From Verrucomicrobiota bacterium (lineage in GTDB: Bacteria > Verrucomicrobiota > Verrucomicrobiia > Methylacidiphilales > Verrucolacustridaceae), in contig RGYX01000047.1 in NCBI GenBank assembly GCA_010031845.1, positions 1 through 6,949 of the forward strand: a DNA stretch of 6,949 nt. Direction: 5' to 3'. A program made the translations under genes and the position numbers. Positions within the stretch are counted from its first letter, which is position 1. Each line of letters begins with the position of its first letter. Of this stretch, positions 6,131 to 6,949 are shown one piece after another. The notes below the pieces were generated by a model, which worked only from the letters and a program-made list of their open reading frames with translations, searched no databases and was not told the DNA's origin.

Positions 6131-6158
6131 CCCGCATCCCACATCTCAACCCCGCATC
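6131..6158 (-). repeat. Two GATGCGGG repeats 20 bp apart in the divergent promoter region
   Basis: GATGCGGG occurs on the minus strand at 6158-6151 and 6138-6131, exactly 20 bp apart, about two helical turns. A related GGGATGAGG lies at 6119-6111, shifted by one base from the same period. The repeats sit between lysA and the divergent EVE gene, upstream of the likely lysA -35. They could be an operator, or simply part of a purine-rich GATG-containing tract. No regulator gene is seen nearby. Confidence 0.3.
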
Positions 6159-6203
6159 TTAAACTTCATCTTCCTCTTCATCTGACCTATCAATGTCCCC
6201 TCC

Positions 6204-6611
6204 ATGAATCATTGGCTCGTCAAACAGGAACCCTCCACCTACCCCTTCTCCCTTTTTCTTAGGGAAAAGAAGGTCGTTTGGGACGGAGTTCGCAACTATC
6301 AGGCCAGAAACTTTCTCCGCCAGATGAATCTCGGCGATTCCGTGCTTTATTATCACAGCGTCGATGAGCGGGCGGTGGTGGGACTGGCCAAAGTCCTGAA
6401 AACAGCCTTCCCCGATCCCACTTCACCCAAAGGCGAGGATTGGACTTCCGTCATGCTGGGAGCGGTGCGCGCTTTCCCCCATCCGGTGACGCTCGATCAA
6501 CTCAAAGCCGACAAGAAATTCTCCGAACTTCTGCTCCTCCGCCAATCCCGCCTTTCCGTCATGCCGGTCCCACCGGAACTCTTTTCGGCCATCGTGCAAC
6601 TGAGCCAATAA
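6204..6611 (+). CDS. EVE domain-containing protein
   Basis: 135-residue protein matching the EVE domain, a PUA-like fold related to YTH domains and thought to bind modified bases in nucleic acids. Signature pieces are HWLVKQEPSTY (3-13), VVWDGVRNYQARNFLRQM (24-41) and GDSVLYYHS (44-52), followed by VVGLAKV, then the later VTLDQLKADKKF and RLSVMPV stretches. It is close to the size of a single-domain EVE protein, with no added nuclease or methylase domain. The ATG at 6204 directly precedes the conserved N-terminus. No Shine-Dalgarno is visible; a weak TTCATC-17 nt-TATCAA pair (6165-6193) could be the promoter. It is divergent from lysA with a 129-bp spacer, and its stop codon touches the stop of the convergent vapC-like gene. 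The substrate and cellular role are unknown. Confidence 0.9.
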   Translation: MNHWLVKQEPSTYPFSLFLREKKVVWDGVRNYQARNFLRQMNLGDSVLYYHSVDERAVVGLAKVLKTAFPDPTSPKGEDWTSVMLGAVRAFPHPVTLDQLKADKKFSELLLLRQSRLSVMPVPPELFSAIVQLSQ

Positions 6612-6949
6612 TTAACTTCCCGGCGGCGCCAGCGGAACTTGGGGCAACCGCGCAAAGTGACGGTCATGGGTGAGCAGCATCGCCTTGTGCTCATAGGATA
6701 AAGCCCCGATCCAAATATCATTCGTCGGCAGCGGGGTCCCTTGTCGATGGAGATAGGCGAAGAAGTCGCCGTAAATCTCTGCGGTAGATTCGCCGGGGCT
6801 CACCACCTTCACCGCCTCCTCGCCGAGAAAACGGGAAAGTTTCGATTGATTTTCGAGTCCAGCCCTCCCCAGACGAAAACCGGCCTGCAGTTCCCCGAGC
6901 ACCATGGTCGGAACCATCACCCAAGAGGCTTGCCGAATCAGATCGTTCC
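6612..6949 (-). CDS. vapC: VapC-type PIN-domain ribonuclease toxin (C-terminal part)
   Basis: The frame is open to the right edge, so the N-terminus with the first catalytic Asp lies outside the window; about 111 residues are visible. They match the later part of a PIN domain of a type II toxin-antitoxin system. VPTMVLGELQAGF carries the conserved Glu, PTNDIWIGAL carries a conserved Asp after Asn, and LLTHDRHFARL carries the last conserved Asp. Known VapC toxins are magnesium-dependent RNases that cut tRNA or rRNA and are held inactive by a VapB antitoxin. VapB is usually encoded just upstream, which here would be beyond the edge. A GTG at 6920 and an ATG at 6917 are in frame but would miss the N-terminal strand and its Asp, so they are not the true start. 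The stop abuts that of the EVE gene. Confidence 0.85.
   Translation of the reverse strand, partial: NDLIRQASWVMVPTMVLGELQAGFRLGRAGLENQSKLSRFLGEEAVKVVSPGESTAEIYGDFFAYLHRQGTPLPTNDIWIGALSYEHKAMLLTHDRHFARLPQVPLAPPGS

Noticed and set aside
6075..6203. Lysine riboswitch or leader peptide upstream of lysA
   Set aside because: The spacer is 129 bp, shared with a divergent gene, and shows no L-box-like set of helices. The best promoter sits directly at the ATG.

Overview
The window looks like a piece of a GC-rich bacterial chromosome dominated by one tightly packed biosynthetic operon on the minus strand. I favour a verrucomicrobial or related PVC-group source. This rests on remembered family features (the YSVPGRCG form of DapA, the WWK-containing insert in LysA, and the type of small four-helix membrane protein at 765) and on weak Shine-Dalgarno signals at stand-alone genes. 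It is inference only.

Layout, left to right. Positions 1-261 (minus) hold the first 87 codons of a secreted or membrane-anchored protein of unknown function, cut by the window edge. Positions 262-598 have no convincing gene, but contain a possible promoter and an irregular TCCAA motif series. A tRNA-Thr(TGT) lies at 599-670 (minus). A 122-residue hypothetical membrane protein lies at 765-1133 (plus), and its 3' end overlaps the end of panB. From 6074 down to 1102 (minus) runs the order lysA-dapF-dapA-dapB-folK-panB. These genes overlap by 4, 8, 1 and 19 nt, with a single 19-nt gap between dapA and dapB. Divergent from lysA is an EVE-domain protein (6204-6611, plus). Ending directly against it is the C-terminal part of a VapC-type PIN toxin (6612 to the right edge, minus).

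How the genes work together. DapA and DapB turn aspartate semialdehyde and pyruvate into tetrahydrodipicolinate. DapF epimerises LL- to meso-diaminopimelate, and LysA decarboxylates that to lysine, so the cluster serves both peptidoglycan and protein synthesis. The enzymes between tetrahydrodipicolinate and LL-diaminopimelate (DapL, or DapD/C/E) are not here, nor are LysC or Asd. The last two genes make vitamin precursors: FolK in the folate branch, and PanB in the pantothenate branch, where it consumes the folate cofactor 5,10-methylene-tetrahydrofolate.

I found no clearly novel system. The most useful observations are the translationally coupled operon with its folK-panB tail, promoter-like elements placed so that first genes might be read from nearly leaderless mRNAs, a 20-bp-spaced repeat in the lysA/EVE divergent region, and two convergent gene pairs with no space for a terminator.
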